Origin: Corynebacterium frankenforstense DSM 45800
GTDB taxonomy: Bacteria; Actinomycetota; Actinomycetes; Mycobacteriales; Mycobacteriaceae
DNA: 64,000 nt
NCBI RefSeq assembly: GCF_001941485.1
Contig: NZ_CP009247.1
Coordinates: 1,922,001 to 1,986,000 of the forward strand
Reading direction: 5' to 3'
The translations under genes and the position numbers were made by a program. The notes under the pieces were generated by a model that saw nothing but the letters and a program-made list of their open reading frames with translations, was not told where the DNA came from and did no database searches. This document shows positions 45,622 through 56,211 of the stretch, piece by piece (positions within the stretch are counted from its first letter, which is position 1; every line of letters begins with the position of its first letter).

Positions 45622-45768
45622 TCAGAACAGGGAGAACACCCAGGCCACGACGACGATCACGAGCAGCAGCACCAGCGCCTTGGTCACCAGGGACTGCGGG
45701 TAGCGGCGCTTGCCGCGCGGCCGCGCCTGGTCCTCCTTGCGCAGCTGTTCGGGGTTGCCGTCCACCAT
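45622..45768 (-). CDS. Small single-pass membrane protein, 48 residues
   Basis: A short gene read here by direct translation: basic N-terminus (MVDGNPEQLRKEDQARPRGK) followed by a single hydrophobic helix (ALVLLLVIVVVAWVFSLF) that ends the protein. Its ATG overlaps the stop codon of the preceding gene (ATGA at 45767-45770 on the minus strand), a strong sign it is translated by coupling. Function unknown; likely inserts tail-first into the membrane. Convergent with malQ 13 bp away. Confidence 0.65.
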   Translation of the reverse strand: MVDGNPEQLRKEDQARPRGKRRYPQSLVTKALVLLLVIVVVAWVFSLF

Positions 45769-45980
45769 CACTCACGTCCTTCCTCGTCGCGCCCGGGGGC
45801 ACCCGCCCCCGTGGAACCACCACGGCGTCGGAAACCGACGGCCGCGACGTCGATCGCGCGCAAAAGCACGATCGCCGCCACCGCACACACGGGCAGCACC
45901 ACCACCAGCAGCGCGAACAGCTGCACGGCGATGGGCGCCGACACCAGGGTCTGCGCGACCCAGTCATACACGGCGGTCAC
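45768..45980 (-). CDS. Small membrane protein, 70 residues
   Basis: A protein of unknown function with one long hydrophobic helix (residues about 15-42, IAVQLFALLVVVLPVCAVAAIVLL in two pieces) and a basic, glycine-rich C-terminus (FRRRGGSTGAGAPGR). The GTG at 45980 is preferred: TAGACT (minus strand, 45989-45994) sits 8 nt before it, fitting a leaderless transcript. Its stop overlaps the start of the next small gene. It is divergent from treS. Confidence 0.65.
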   Translation of the reverse strand: MTAVYDWVAQTLVSAPIAVQLFALLVVVLPVCAVAAIVLLRAIDVAAVGFRRRGGSTGAGAPGRDEEGRE

Positions 45981-46053
45981 ACCGCGACAGTCTAGCCTCC
46001 CCCGGTCACCGGATCTGTGACACGACCCCGGCCGTGCTTCTACCCTGGTGCCC

Positions 46054-47927
<1,874 letters not shown>

Positions 47928-47931
<4 letters not shown>

Positions 47932-49124
47932 GCTTCGAGTCCGACCTGGCCGCGGGGCTGGCCGCCGAGCGCTTCTACGGCGCCAAGACCGCGGGTGTCG
48001 ACGCCGCGCGCGTCGAGCACGCCGCCGACTTCGACGGCGTGCGCGCCGCGGTGGTCGCCGCCCGCCACGGTGAGACGACCGAGCGCTACCAGATGCTTGT
48101 CGACGCCGCGGGCCACGACGTCCTGGGCGAACACGCCGATGCGTTGGGCGCCGCCCTGGCGGGCGGCCGCGCGCCGCTCGGCCGGCTGCACGGCGACGCC
48201 TCGGTGCTCGCCGGCCTGCACGGCCGCGCGCTCGGCCAGGAGCAGTCCAACTCGACGCTGATCTACTCCGACGAGACCGGCCCGAAGGTGGCGGTGAAGT
48301 TCTTCCGCAAGCTCGCCCCGGGCCTGAACCCGGAGATCGAGCTGCTCTCCGGCATCGGCGAGGTGCCGGCCGTCCCCCGCCTGCACGCCTGGGTCGACGC
48401 CGAGATCGACGGCGAGCCCCACGCCCTGGCCGTGGTCCAGGAGTTCATCGCCGACTCCCGCGACGGCTGGCTCGACGCCGTCGACGTCGCCGGCACGGGC
48501 ACCTCCTTCGCCGGGCGCGCCCGGCTGCTGGGCGCGGCCACGCGCGAGGTCCACGAGGCGCTCGCCGGGACCTTCGGCACCACGGAGCTCAGCGGCGACG
48601 GCCTGGCCGGGCGCCTGGGCTCCCGTCTGGACTCGCTGGTCACCCAGGCCCCCGAGCTCGCCGACGTCGCCGACGAGGCCCGGCGGCGCTACGCGCGGCT
48701 CTCCGGGACCACCGGCACCGCCCACCGCGTCCACGGCGACCTGCACCTGGGCCAGGTGCTCTTCACGGGGGAGCGCTACGTGCTGCTCGACTTCGAGGGC
48801 GAGCCGGCCCGCCCGCTGGCCGAGCGCCGTCTGCCGGACAGCCCGGCGCGCGACCTGGCGGGGCTGATCCGCTCGATCGACTATGCGGCGCACTTCAACG
48901 CCTACTCGGGCCGGCCCGGCCCCACCGACCCGGCCCGCTGGGCCGCCGAGGCGACCGAGGCGCTGCTCGAGGGCTACGGCGCGCTCGACGCCCAGGCCGT
49001 GCCGGCCGGCTGGCTCGACGCCTACGTGCTGGACAAGGCCCTCTACGAGGTCGCCTACGAGGCCAACAACCGGCCCGACTGGGCCGGCATCCCGCGGGCC
49101 GCCGTCACCGGGATCCTCGGGTAG
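47928..49124 (+). CDS. mak: Maltokinase
   Basis: Phosphorylates maltose with ATP to maltose 1-phosphate, the substrate of GlgE. The 398-residue protein has the aminoglycoside-kinase-like fold: an N-cap domain specific to maltokinases, [21 protein letters not shown] (Lys), [13 protein letters not shown] (about residue 270; catalytic Asp) and [18 protein letters not shown]. It starts within the treS stop codon (ATGA), so the two are coupled, and together they channel trehalose into alpha-glucan. GlgE is not in the window. The gene is also known as pep2. Confidence 0.94.
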
Positions 49125-49128
49125 CGCC

Positions 49129-50442
49129 GTGGACACCACCGTCGAGAGCCCCCGGGCCCTCTACACCGGCACGCTGGCGGACGGCGCGCGCGTCTTCCAC
49201 TCGGTGCCCTACTGCCGCTTCCCCGAGCCCTTCGGCCCGGCCGAGGAGCTGCCCAAGGAGCCGGCCGAACCCGCCGAGGTCGACGCGCGCCGGGCGCGAC
49301 CCGAGGCCGTCGCCCTGACCCTGGCCGCCCCGGAGAGCGCGCGCTTCGGCTCGGATCTTCCCGTGGTCGTCTTCATCCACGGCGGGGCCTACCACGAGGG
49401 CTCCCACGAGGACTTCGACATGGGCGTCCTCGCCCGCCGCGGGGTCGTCGGGGTCTCGATCGACTACCGGCTCGACGCGCAGGGCTTCGTGCGCTTCCAC
49501 GACGACGAGCCGGACCGCTACCGCGGCGTCGACGACTGCCTGACCGCCCTGAAGTGGCTGCAGCGCGAGATCGAGCATTTCGGCGGCGACCCGGGCAATA
49601 TCACGCTGGCCGGGCAGTCCGCCGGCGCCGGCATCTGCCTGTGGCTGACGCGCACCGACCACTACCAGGGCCTCTTCCGACGGGTCTGGGCGCTCTCCCC
49701 GGCCTTCCCGCGGGTGCCCTTCGACAAGCGCAAGGGCACGCTGCGCCGCATCCAGGGCACCCCGGTGACCCGGCGCCACTTCACCCGGCGCCTCGAGCGG
49801 CACCCGCGCGCGCTGGCCCGCGGCATGCGCCGCTTCCGCTCGCGCTACTTCCACGACCTCGCGCTCGGCCCGGCGCCCTTCGACGCCCACGAGCTGGCCG
49901 AGGTGCCCGTCCTGGTCAGCTGCACCCGCGACGAGCTCTACAACGAGTCCACCACCGCCCGGATCGACCGCGCGGGATTCGGCGGATTCGCGGTGAAGGT
50001 GGCGCACGCGCTCTTCGGCCTGCAGGTCCCGGCGGGCAGCTACCTCGACGCGGTGGCCGGGACCGACCCGGACCGGCCGCTCGCCCGGCTCGCCGGCGAC
50101 GCGATGATCCGGCGCTGGGCCGCCGAGACCGCCGAGCACGCCGCCGGGCCCGTCTGGCTGATGGAGCTGACGGGGACAAAGAACCAGCCGGCGGTGCACT
50201 GCGACGACCTGCCGCTGATCTTCGGGCCGGGCACCGGCCCCCAGGGCGGGCCCGAGGCCCACGGCGATCACCTGCTGGGTCTCCTGCTCGACTACGCGCG
50301 CACCGGCGAGCCGGGCTGGCCGGCCCACCGCCGCCCCGAGCGTCAGGCGGTGCGCATCGACCGGGACTCCGGTGAGCGCACCGGGGTCAGCGACCCGCTG
50401 CGTGCGGTGCGGCTGGCCTTCCAGCGTCCGCGCTGGCGCTGA
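49129..50442 (+). CDS. Carboxylesterase family (type B) protein
   Basis: A 437-residue alpha/beta hydrolase of the type B carboxylesterase family. It has VVVFIHGGAYHEGSHE (oxyanion hole), VVGVSIDYRLDAQGF, DCLTALKWLQREIEHFGGDPGNITLAGQSAGAG in pieces (Ser elbow GQSAG, about residue 163), and a late His in GGPEAHGDHLLGL. The usual catalytic Glu region is TRDELYNES. There is no signal peptide. The GTG at 49129 starts 4 bp after the mak stop, so it is likely the third gene of the treS transcript. Substrate unknown. Confidence 0.85.
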   Translation: MDTTVESPRALYTGTLADGARVFHSVPYCRFPEPFGPAEELPKEPAEPAEVDARRARPEAVALTLAAPESARFGSDLPVVVFIHGGAYHEGSHEDFDMGVLARRGVVGVSIDYRLDAQGFVRFHDDEPDRYRGVDDCLTALKWLQREIEHFGGDPGNITLAGQSAGAGICLWLTRTDHYQGLFRRVWALSPAFPRVPFDKRKGTLRRIQGTPVTRRHFTRRLERHPRALARGMRRFRSRYFHDLALGPAPFDAHELAEVPVLVSCTRDELYNESTTARIDRAGFGGFAVKVAHALFGLQVPAGSYLDAVAGTDPDRPLARLAGDAMIRRWAAETAEHAAGPVWLMELTGTKNQPAVHCDDLPLIFGPGTGPQGGPEAHGDHLLGLLLDYARTGEPGWPAHRRPERQAVRIDRDSGERTGVSDPLRAVRLAFQRPRWR

Positions 50443-50448
50443 GCCCGG

Positions 50449-50997
50449 TCACGCGCCCAGGGCGCGGCGCAGGCGGGCGTCGGAGAGCTCGTCGACCATC
50501 CACTCGGAGAACACCATCGGCGCGGCCCCGGCCGCGCGCACGACGTCGCCGGCGGTCAGCCACGCCATGGAGTCGACCTCCTCGGGACGCGGGGCGGGTG
50601 CCGCGGCGTCGTCGACGGTGAGGGTGAAGACCGGGCAGATCTCGTTCTCCACCACGCCCGAGGAGTCGACCGCGCGGTAGCGGAAGTCCGGCAGCACCAG
50701 CTGCGGGGCCCCCAGGCGCTCCGGCGCGAGCCCCAGCTCCTCGGCGGCGCGGCGCAGCACCGCGTCGGCGGTCTCTTCGCCGGGGCCGGGGTGGCCGCAG
50801 AAGCTGTTGGTCCACACGCCCGGCCAGGTCTTCTTGCTCAGCGCACGGCGGGTGAGCAGCACCCGGCCGTCCGGGTCGAGCAGCCAGGCGGAGAACGCGA
50901 AGTGCAGCGGGGTGTCCGCGGTGTGCACCTCGGACTTCAGCGCCGTGCCCGCGGGCTCGCCCGCGGCGTCGGCGAGGACGACGAGCTCCTCGCTCAC
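50449..50997 (-). CDS. idi: Isopentenyl-diphosphate delta-isomerase (type 1)
   Basis: Converts IPP to DMAPP, feeding isoprenoid chains (menaquinone, decaprenyl phosphate, carotenoids). The 182-residue Nudix-fold enzyme has TPLHFAFSAWLLDPDGRVLLTRRA in two parts, VWTNSFCGHPGPGEE (catalytic Cys and metal ligands) and AAEELGLAPERL; the C-terminal SEWMVDEL segment is typical. It overlaps the upstream lipoprotein gene by 4 bp (ATGA) and may be coupled to it. It converges on the esterase gene. Confidence 0.95.
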   Translation of the reverse strand: MSEELVVLADAAGEPAGTALKSEVHTADTPLHFAFSAWLLDPDGRVLLTRRALSKKTWPGVWTNSFCGHPGPGEETADAVLRRAAEELGLAPERLGAPQLVLPDFRYRAVDSSGVVENEICPVFTLTVDDAAAPAPRPEEVDSMAWLTAGDVVRAAGAAPMVFSEWMVDELSDARLRRALGA

Positions 50998-51524
50998 AGC
51001 TGCCCCTCGAAGACGACGTTGCCCAGGGTGAACTTCGCCGAGGAGAGGTTGCCCGGCGAGACGTTGAACGGGTAGCGCAGGTTGGTCGTGGCCCCGGCGC
51101 CCAGCGGGCGGTCGAGGCCGTCCATGCCGGCCACGCCGGCGGCCTCGGCGTCCATCGGGTCGGCCGTGGAGCCGTCGGAGAGCTCGAGGGTGGGCTTCTC
51201 CAGCGCGTCCGGGGGCACGGGCACGTCGTTGAGGTTCTCCACCTCGACGGTGATGATCGAGCCGCCCGCCTGGCCGGAGACGGTGCCCTGCAGCGTGTAG
51301 CGCAGGTGCAGGCCCGGGTCCTCGACGTTGTCCTCGGTGGCGTTGACCTGTTTCTCGGCCGCCTCCTCGGGCACGAAGTCCGGGGTCTGGCTGGTGGTCA
51401 CCGCCAGGCCCTCCTTCTCCGCGGCGTCCTCGTCGCCGCAGGCCGCCAGGCCCGTGCCGACGAGCACCACCACCGCGGCTGCCGCCGCCCTGCGCAGTGT
51501 GCCCGCGATCGTCTGGTTCGCCAC
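50994..51524 (-). CDS. Secreted lipoprotein of unknown function
   Basis: A 176-residue protein with a lipoprotein signal: RRAAAAAVVVLVGTGLAAC, lipobox LAAC with Cys at about residue 29. The mature part has a beta-rich domain (about 65-175: LHLRYTLQGTVSGQAGGSIITVEVENLNDVPVP in pieces, LGNVVFEGQL) resembling the DUF4352/telokin-like immunoglobulin-type fold. The job is unknown. It is the first gene of the two-gene operon with idi and is divergent from the ABC exporter gene (156-bp gap with a candidate TATGTC hexamer near 51619). Confidence 0.75.
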   Translation of the reverse strand: MANQTIAGTLRRAAAAAVVVLVGTGLAACGDEDAAEKEGLAVTTSQTPDFVPEEAAEKQVNATEDNVEDPGLHLRYTLQGTVSGQAGGSIITVEVENLNDVPVPPDALEKPTLELSDGSTADPMDAEAAGVAGMDGLDRPLGAGATTNLRYPFNVSPGNLSSAKFTLGNVVFEGQL

Positions 51525-51680
51525 GGTCTCGCTACCTTCCTGCCTGGTGTCCGGGATCTCAGCCGATTCTAGCGGGCCGCGGGATTAGGACGGCGCGCCG
51601 GTGCGTTGCACCCTGGGTATGTCCGTATCCGTGAGCACCCACCCCCGTCCCGTCCGTCCCCAGGGAGGCACCGAGCAACC

Positions 51681-53621
51681 GTGCACGCACTGACCCGCAT
51701 CATCCGCAGCACCGGCGCGCTGTGGCCGTTCTACCTCGGGGTATTCATCACCTCGGTGGTCACGGCCGCGCTCTCGCTGGTCTCCCCGTTCCTGCTGCGC
51801 GAGGCCACCGACACCATCGTCGCCGCGCTCTCCGACGACGGCGACGTCACGCGCACCGTCGTGACCACCATCGTCTGGCTGGCCGTCGCGCTCTTCGGCG
51901 TGGACCTGGCGCGCACCCTGGCCACTAACGTCGGCGGCTACATCGGCGACGTGATGGCCGCCCGCATGCGCCAGGTGCTCTCCACCCGGTACTTCGCCAA
52001 GCTGCTGACCCTGCCGCAGCGCTACTTCGACACCCAGCGCACCGGCACCGTCATCGCCCGGCTGGACCGCTCGATCGCCTCGGTGACGCAGTTCCTGCAG
52101 TCCTTCGCCAACAACTTCTTCCCCACCCTGATCACCGTCGCCGCGGTGCTGACCGTCTCGGCGGTCTACTACTGGCCGCTGGCGCTCATGCTCGCCGCGC
52201 TCTTCCCCGTCTACATGTGGCTGACGGCCCTGACCAGCCGGCGCTGGCAGCGCATCGAGGCGGACAAGAACCACGAGATCGACGTCGCCGGCGGCCGCTT
52301 CGCCGAGGTCGTCGGCCAGGTCAAGGTGACCAAGTCCTTCGACGCCGAGCCCCGCGAGCTGCGCTCCTTCGCCGAGCGCTTCGACCGCACGGTGCGGCTG
52401 ACGCGCACGCAGTCCTCCTTCTGGCACCGCATGGACTCGCTGCGCGGGGCGGCGATGAACGTGATCTTCCTGGGCATCTACCTGACGCTCTTCCTGCGCA
52501 CCCTCCACGGGCACTTCTCGCTGGGCGACATGGTCATGCTGCTGCAGATGGTCAACATGGCCAAGCAGCCGGTCTTCATGATGAGCTGGATCGTCGACGC
52601 CGCCCAGCGCGCCATCGCCGGCTCGCGTGACTACTTCAACGTCATGTCCGAGCCCGTCGAGCCCACCGCCGAGCGCCAGCTCGTCGCGGCGGCCTCCGCC
52701 TCCGGGGTGCCGCTTCTCGACGTCGCGCCCACCGCCGCCCCGGCCCCGGCCGACGGCGCGGCCGTCGGCTTCGAGGACGTGTGGTTCTCCTACGAGGAGG
52801 GCTCCCCCGTGCTGCGCGACGTGACCTTCTCCGCCGCCCCGGGCGAGCGCATCGGCCTGGTGGGCGCCTCCGGCGGCGGCAAGTCGACCATCGTGAACCT
52901 GCTGCTGGGCCTCTACCGCGCGGACTCGGGGCGGGTCACCGTGGGCGGTCACGACGTCGCCGAGCTCTCGGCCGCCGAGCTGCGCGCCTCGGTGGGCGTG
53001 GTCTTCCAGGAGCCGAACCTGTTCTCCGGGACGATCCGCGAGAACATCGCCTACGGCCGGCCCGACGCCTCCGACGCCGAGATCGAGGCGGTGGCCCGGC
53101 GCGCCCACGCCCACGGCTTCATCACCGCCTTCGACGACGGCTACGACACCGTCATCGGCGAGCGCGGTCTGCGGCTCTCCGGCGGGCAGAAGCAGCGCAT
53201 CGCCATCGCCCGCGCGATGCTCAAGGACGCGCCCGTCCTCGTCCTCGACGAGGCGACCTCCGCGCTGGACAACGCCTCCGAGCGCGCCGTGCAGGCCGGC
53301 CTCGAGGAGCTGATGCGCGAGCGCACCACGCTGGTCATCGCCCACCGCCTGTCCACCATCGCCGGGGTGGACACCCTGGTCACCCTCGACGAGGGCCGCG
53401 TCGACGAGGTCGGTTCCCCGGCGGAGCTGGCCCGCTCCGGCGGCATCTACGCGCAGCTGCTGGCGCTGACCGCCTCCGACTCGGCCGCCGACCGCGCCCG
53501 CCTGCGCGAGTTCGGCATCGGCACCGGCCGCCACGGGGAGGACGGGGAAGAAACCCCGGAGGCCGGGGAGGCCGCGGAATCCGGCGGGGAGACCGCCGGC
53601 GCGGGCGGGGACGCGGACTGA
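51681..53621 (+). CDS. ABC exporter with fused permease and ATPase domains
   Basis: A 646-residue half-transporter. Six membrane helices fill residues about 15-300 (ABC_membrane type I exporter). The ATPase has Walker A GASGGGKST (about 394), Q-loop VVFQEPNLFSG, signature LSGGQKQR (about 499), Walker B VLVLDEATSAL and H-loop IAHRLST. A Glu/Gly/Ala-rich C-terminal tail of about 40 residues follows. It would act as a homodimer exporting lipids, peptides or drugs; the substrate is unknown. GTG start at 51681 after GGGAGGCACCGAG; a longer frame upstream is not supported. Confidence 0.92.
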   Translation: MHALTRIIRSTGALWPFYLGVFITSVVTAALSLVSPFLLREATDTIVAALSDDGDVTRTVVTTIVWLAVALFGVDLARTLATNVGGYIGDVMAARMRQVLSTRYFAKLLTLPQRYFDTQRTGTVIARLDRSIASVTQFLQSFANNFFPTLITVAAVLTVSAVYYWPLALMLAALFPVYMWLTALTSRRWQRIEADKNHEIDVAGGRFAEVVGQVKVTKSFDAEPRELRSFAERFDRTVRLTRTQSSFWHRMDSLRGAAMNVIFLGIYLTLFLRTLHGHFSLGDMVMLLQMVNMAKQPVFMMSWIVDAAQRAIAGSRDYFNVMSEPVEPTAERQLVAAASASGVPLLDVAPTAAPAPADGAAVGFEDVWFSYEEGSPVLRDVTFSAAPGERIGLVGASGGGKSTIVNLLLGLYRADSGRVTVGGHDVAELSAAELRASVGVVFQEPNLFSGTIRENIAYGRPDASDAEIEAVARRAHAHGFITAFDDGYDTVIGERGLRLSGGQKQRIAIARAMLKDAPVLVLDEATSALDNASERAVQAGLEELMRERTTLVIAHRLSTIAGVDTLVTLDEGRVDEVGSPAELARSGGIYAQLLALTASDSAADRARLREFGIGTGRHGEDGEETPEAGEAAESGGETAGAGGDAD

Positions 53622-53689
53622 GCCGGAACGCCGCAGCCTCCGCCGGGGCCGCGGACACGGGCCGCCGGGACGCGGTTAGACTGCCAGGC

Positions 53690-54820
53690 ATGCATGTTCC
53701 CGAGATCGGCGAGCTGCGCGCCCGCCAGACCCGCAAGTGGACCCAGTATCCCGACGACGTGCTGCCGGCGTGGATCGCGGAGTCCGACTTCGCCACCTGC
53801 GAGCCGGTCAAGCGGGTCATCCGCGAACGCGTCGAGGCGGAGTCCCTCGGCTACACCCCCGCCCACCACCGCCTCGGCGAGGCCCTGGCGGACTTCTACG
53901 ACTGGCGCTTCGGCTGGCGCCCGGACCCGGAGCACGTGGTGCCCGTGGCCGACGTCGTCCGCGGCCTGCTGCTGGCCGTCGAGCACATGACCCGGCCCGG
54001 CTCCGCGGTCGTGGTGCCCGTGCCCGCCTACCCGCCCTTCCTGCAGATCCCGGCCACCGCCGGGCGCGAGAAGGTCGAGGTCGGCGCCTACGGCGGCATC
54101 GACCTGGCCGACGTCGAGGAGGCCTTCCGCGACGGCGCCGGCTCCATGCTGGTCTGCGCGCCGAACAACCCGCTGGGCTACACACTCTCCGAGGAGTTCC
54201 TCACCGAGCTGGTCGCGCTGGCCGACCGCTACGACGCCCGCCTGCTCGTCGACGAGATCCACGCCCCACTGGTCTACGACGGCAGGCACGTCGTCGCCGC
54301 CGGTCTCTCCGAGACCGCCGCGAAGGTCTGCGTGACCGTCACCGCCACGAGCAAGGCGTGGAACATCGCGGGCCTCAAGTGCGCCCAGATGATCCTGACC
54401 AACCCGGCCGACCGGCACGCCTGGCACACCATGACCGGCGTGGCCAAGGACGGCGTGGGCACCATGGGCATCTTCGCCGCCGAGGCCTGCTACGACGCCG
54501 GTCGGGAGTTCCTCGACGAGGAGGTCGCCCACCTGCGCGAGCAGCGCGACTGGCTGGTCGAGGCGCTGCCCGAGGCCGTGCCGGGGCTGAAGGTCCACCG
54601 CCCGCAGGCGACCTACCTGATGTGGCTGGACTTCCGCGACACCCCGATCTCGCAGGACCCGGCGGGCCTGCTCGTGCGCCACGGCAAGGTCGCGCTCAAC
54701 GACGGCCGCGCCTTCGGCACCGGCGGGCCGGGGCACGCCCGCCTGAACTTCGCGACCTCGCGCGAGATCCTCGAGGAGGCCGTCGAGCGCATCGCCCGCG
54801 GCGTGGCCGCCTGCTCCTAG
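53690..54820 (+). CDS. aecD: PLP-dependent C-S lyase (MalY/PatB/AecD type)
   Basis: A fold-type I aminotransferase-family enzyme of 376 residues that cleaves cystathionine or other C-S substrates. It has the PatB/MalY N-terminus (TRKWTQYPDDVLPAWIAESDF), PAYPPF, CAPNNPLGYT, DEIHAPLVY and the PLP-lysine in TATSKAWNIAGLK (about residue 221), and LNFATSREIL near the end. In C. glutamicum the homologue aecD lies next to brnQ, as here, and this order supports the symbol. TAGACT (53677-53682) is 7 nt before the ATG, with no Shine-Dalgarno sequence: probably leaderless. Confidence 0.9.
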   Translation: MHVPEIGELRARQTRKWTQYPDDVLPAWIAESDFATCEPVKRVIRERVEAESLGYTPAHHRLGEALADFYDWRFGWRPDPEHVVPVADVVRGLLLAVEHMTRPGSAVVVPVPAYPPFLQIPATAGREKVEVGAYGGIDLADVEEAFRDGAGSMLVCAPNNPLGYTLSEEFLTELVALADRYDARLLVDEIHAPLVYDGRHVVAAGLSETAAKVCVTVTATSKAWNIAGLKCAQMILTNPADRHAWHTMTGVAKDGVGTMGIFAAEACYDAGREFLDEEVAHLREQRDWLVEALPEAVPGLKVHRPQATYLMWLDFRDTPISQDPAGLLVRHGKVALNDGRAFGTGGPGHARLNFATSREILEEAVERIARGVAACS

Positions 54821-54826
54821 GCTCCC

Positions 54827-56071
54827 CTAGAAGAACCCGAGGACGTCGTCCTCGTCGTCCCCGCTCTCCGGGTCCCAGTGCTCGGTGGGCAGCTCGTGGA
54901 TGTAGAAGGCCGTCTCCTGCTCGGGGTGGCCACCGGCCTTGGAGAGCACGGCGGCCGCGCCCGGGTTGTCGCGGCTGATGCGCCCGATGTGCAGCTGGTC
55001 GTAGCCGCCCTCGCGCAGCGAGGCGTAGAGCTCCCGGGTGACCAGGTTGAGCGCGCCGCCCAGCTGCGCGTCCGGGTGGGTCGCCTGCGCGATGAGCACC
55101 GCGTCGCGGGCCTCCCCGCGCAGCTTCGCGCGCACCAGGCGGGCCGTCGAGCGGTGGTCGATGCGCCCGTCGGAGGCGCGCAGCAGCACCGAGGGGTCCG
55201 GCATGGCCAGGCTGAAGCTGACGGTGCGCCCGTCGAAGGCGTCGTCGGCCATCACCAGCAGGTTCGGGTCGAGCAGCGGCTCGAGGCCGGCCAGCTTCTC
55301 GCCGAGGTACTCCCGGGAGAGCTTGGTGAAGTACGGCAGGTGACCGTAGGAGTCGTTGAGCACCCACAGCAGGTCCAGCGCCTCGGCGCGCACGCGGAAG
55401 CGCCCGGGGCGGCGCAGGCGCAGCCCCTTGGCACGCCAGTCGGACTCGGTGGGACGCACGGCGCGCTCGGCGGGGATCTTCGCGACGACGATACGCCAGG
55501 TGTCGGTGACGTGCCAGGCGCGGTAGTTCTCCTCCTCGAGGACCTGCGGCAGCCAGTCCGGGTTCCACGCGCCGGTCAAAAACGCCGGGCGGTCGAAGCC
55601 GGAGCGCAGCACGCCGCCGCCCATGTTCGGCAGCAGGGTGCACGGCCCGAAGACGTGGGTGGCGCCCACGCCGTGGGCCATCCGGGTGACCTGGCGGATC
55701 AGGGCCCTGGCCACCACCGGGTCGGCGGCGACGAAGGCGCCGAAGAGCTGGGCGCGCACGTGCTCGCCGAGGGCCTCGGGCCCGCGGGAGAGACGGCCGT
55801 TCAGCAGCGCCGACTGGTGGGTGACCATGCGCCCGACGGCCGCGCCGGTGCGGTCGCGGGCCAGCCACAGGCGCACGCCCGGCAGCACGGAGCGGCCCCG
55901 GTACCACTTGGTGACCTCGTCGGCGCGCACGGGCACGTCGTTCGTGGACCAGCCCTCCAGGCGACCGGGCAACGCGATGAATTCACGCAGCTCCGCACGC
56001 GAGTTGACCAGATGGACGGTCGGTCGGGCGCCGCGGGCGCCCGCAGCGGTCCCCTTCGAGTCAGCAGCCAT
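54827..56071 (-). CDS. GNAT-like hypothetical protein
   Basis: A 414-residue protein I cannot name. Residues about 45-210 contain an acetyltransferase-like region (PGVRLWLARDRTGAAVGRMVTHQ; FGPCTLLPNMGG), and another one may lie at 255-395 (LLVMADDAFDGRTVSFSLAMPDPS; LIAQATHPDAQLGGALNLV), which suggests a double GNAT fold. The C-terminus is acidic (DPESGDDEDDVLGFF). The ATG at 56071 is chosen; the longer frame upstream runs through the brnQ promoter. It is convergent with aecD (6-bp gap) and divergent from brnQ. Confidence 0.65.
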   Translation of the reverse strand: MAADSKGTAAGARGARPTVHLVNSRAELREFIALPGRLEGWSTNDVPVRADEVTKWYRGRSVLPGVRLWLARDRTGAAVGRMVTHQSALLNGRLSRGPEALGEHVRAQLFGAFVAADPVVARALIRQVTRMAHGVGATHVFGPCTLLPNMGGGVLRSGFDRPAFLTGAWNPDWLPQVLEEENYRAWHVTDTWRIVVAKIPAERAVRPTESDWRAKGLRLRRPGRFRVRAEALDLLWVLNDSYGHLPYFTKLSREYLGEKLAGLEPLLDPNLLVMADDAFDGRTVSFSLAMPDPSVLLRASDGRIDHRSTARLVRAKLRGEARDAVLIAQATHPDAQLGGALNLVTRELYASLREGGYDQLHIGRISRDNPGAAAVLSKAGGHPEQETAFYIHELPTEHWDPESGDDEDDVLGFF

Positions 56072-56131
56072 GACCCCGATGGTAATGGACCACCCCGCCG
56101 GGGGTGCGAAAGAAATTATCAGTGGCCGAAG

Positions 56132-56162
56132 TTGTGTTGTAGCCCGGGTCACGTCGTATTCT
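56132..56162 (+). promoter_or_regulatory. Promoter of brnQ
   Basis: TATTCT (56157-56162) is a good -10; TTGTGT (56132-56137, 19-bp spacer) or TGTTGT (56135-56140, 16-bp spacer) could be the -35. The leader is about 40 nt. The opposite strand has GATAAT near 56115-56120 that may serve the divergent GNAT-like gene. Confidence 0.5.
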
Positions 56163-56211
56163 GGTTCCCTATTCGACAGGAAAACCCCCATAGAAAGCAC
56201 AGGGACCGCAC

